Of a DNA stretch of 64,000 bases, positions 62,601 to 64,000 are shown piece by piece. Under the pieces are notes generated by a model. The model was not told where the DNA came from. It saw only the letters and a list, made by a program, of their open reading frames with translations, and did not search any database. This DNA comes from Rhynochetos jubatus (Eukaryota; Chordata; Aves; Eurypygiformes; Rhynochetidae). A program made the translations under genes and the position numbers. Position 1 is the first letter of the stretch. Every line of letters begins with the position of its first letter. Location of the stretch: contig CM050649.1 of assembly GCA_027574665.1 (NCBI GenBank), forward strand, positions 65,190,150 through 65,254,149, read 5' to 3'.

Positions 62601-62613
62601 TCTCCTATGAAGA
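62580..62613. repeat. Perfect 15-bp hairpin at the CR1 truncation point
   Basis: The 15 bases at 62580-62594 (TCTTCATAGGAGAGG on the plus strand when read from 62580 as T-CTTCATAGGAGAGG) are the exact reverse complement of 62599-62613 (CCTCTCCTATGAAGA), with loop TACT. The left arm belongs to CR1, while the right arm lies at and beyond the end of CR1 homology. Confidence 0.88.
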
Positions 62614-64000
62614 TAATCAGCATTATCAACCTTCCTACAATCTCGTGTGGGTGTCTAACCATCAACATGCATGGCATCACCTCTCACTATCTTAGTTCCA
62701 TAACGCTGTGTTGATATTTCATGTAAACTTGGAGGTTTTAGTCACCTATATTAAGCATCATCTTTCATTTTTAATTGAAGCTGGTTGTAGATCATACTCT
62801 TTCTTTCTAAATATATGTTTAAAAATTTAGCATGGAACTTCTCTTATGAAACATTTCATAGAAGCATACTTTTGAAGGATGTGATCCAGTTTCTGCCATC
62901 TTACTTTGGAAGATCAAAATATGAAAGCCCAAATTGCTTGCAAAATGCATATCTAGATTAGACACACCAGGTATCCATCTCAGAATGAAACAGGATCAAT
63001 TAAATGAAGGTCTTTCTCATCTAATTTTGGCTGTGTGCATCCATGTATATTGAGATAGAACTTCCAGATCTTCAATTTCCTATGAGCTCACCTAAATTTA
63101 TAAAAACAATCTAAACCAATTCAAGTGCTACCAAATAACATCCCATGGTTAAGCTACTACATTCTATGACACTCCAAAACCAGTTCAAAATGCATGTCGG
63201 TAATCCATAGCCTGGAAAAGAAGCAATGCTGGGGAGGTGGAAAAAATATCTCAGAAAAAAGAATAAAGTAGAAAAGTGATGACAATTCAGTGAAAAAAAC
63301 TACTGGAAAATAGTTGTGCAGGTCAGCTGTTGGCTTCAAACCCTGTAGTCATCAAGGGAACACTTCTGTAAGCAGGCTGAGAGACGAAAGACCTAGGTGC
63401 CTCCCTGGGTTTCATAAGGCACAACTGTTCCTTTGCTACCAACACAATGCCAAGTCCAAAGAGCAAAGACCTAGAAACTTGCCTGTAGCCTCAGGCAACC
63501 CTGAGAGAGCCCCTGACACCTGGGTCAGATGGCAGTGGAGTATGAATTGCACATCTTCATCTTGACTGCGCAGCCAGCACCAGGCTGCTGTTACCCTAAG
63601 CTGTGAATGTACGTACATTGCACAGAAAGGTAACAAGTTGAGAGTTGCCTAAAACTACAGGGAGGTCTTTTTAGAAACATGTCTCCAAAACACTGAGCAA
63701 TGGCTTCTCCTTGACCTCAAAGGCTGGGACAGAGCTAATGAGGGCAGCAGAAATGTCTTTATAATACCAATTTATAAGAGGAAACAATATAAATTAAAGA
63801 AATGGCCAAATTTGAAACCAACAGAACATGCAAGGAGAGAAGTCAGTGCCCTAAATGCCCGGCAGCCAGGGCCCATGGCACCCCCAGCCAGGAGCAGGGC
63901 ACTGGGGGGTGCAGGGTTAGCCCCAATCCAAGGCATTGGGTATCTTCCTGTGGATGGGCAGAGGCTGGGGCATGGACCCACAGGTGGGCCCCGCTCAGTG
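62614..64000. other. Intergenic DNA, GC-richer at the right edge
   Basis: No gene is recognised. The first kilobase is AT-rich unique sequence. The last about 160 bp (from 63840) switch to GC-rich DNA with many CC/GG dinucleotides (for example CCCGGCAGCCAGGGCCC), which could be the edge of another repeat or of a GC-rich element continuing outside the window. Confidence 0.7.

Noticed and set aside
1..64000. CRISPR arrays, tRNA/rRNA genes, bacterial or phage systems
   Set aside because: No regularly spaced repeats, cloverleaf or B-box patterns or prokaryotic gene organisation were seen; the DNA is vertebrate.

Overview
The window looks like vertebrate nuclear DNA from a bird (or at least a sauropsid). 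It is AT-rich and intron-dominated, and its only recognisable transposons are 5'-truncated CR1 LINE copies, the typical avian repeat. I see no bacterial operons, plasmid or phage genes, CRISPR arrays, tRNAs or rRNAs.

One real gene is supported. It is the 3' end of a GABA-A receptor beta subunit gene on the + strand, and I call it GABRB3. Three exons are present: 4938-5090 (M1 and the start of M2), 9451-9695 (rest of M2, M3, start of the cytoplasmic loop) and 20485-20835 (loop, M4, stop). They are separated by introns of 4,360 and 10,789 bp. Reading phases agree across both junctions, and the spliced product has 249 complete codons of protein plus the 2 nt that finish a split glycine codon. 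The beta3 assignment rests mainly on the double serine in the loop motif RRRSSQLK, where beta1 and beta2 have RRRAS, and on the stretch [14 protein letters not shown]. The upstream exons, which encode the ligand-binding ectodomain, lie to the left of this window.

Layout: 1-4937 is the end of the intron before the M1 exon. 4938-20835 is coding exons and introns, with one short CR1 relic at 19.2 kb. From 20836 there is a 3'UTR with a TA-rich repeat, a Pumilio-type motif and a first AATAAA at 21266; other AATAAA sites at 23258 and 24247 could end longer transcripts. From about 24.3 kb to the end (roughly 40 kb) I find no credible gene, only intergenic DNA with a CR1 copy at 46.3-47.1 kb and another at 62.2-62.6 kb. 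In human the region beyond the GABRB3 3' end, towards ATP10A, is also gene-poor, which fits.

I did not find an undescribed system. The best second-look items are a perfect 15-bp fold-back hairpin at the 5' truncation point of the 62-kb CR1, an in-frame C-rich expansion inside the same copy, a coding-like antisense stretch in intron 7, and unexplained minus-strand open frames at 3.9-4.3 kb and 45.0-46.2 kb. Calls rest on reading the sequence and on remembered family features; no search was run.
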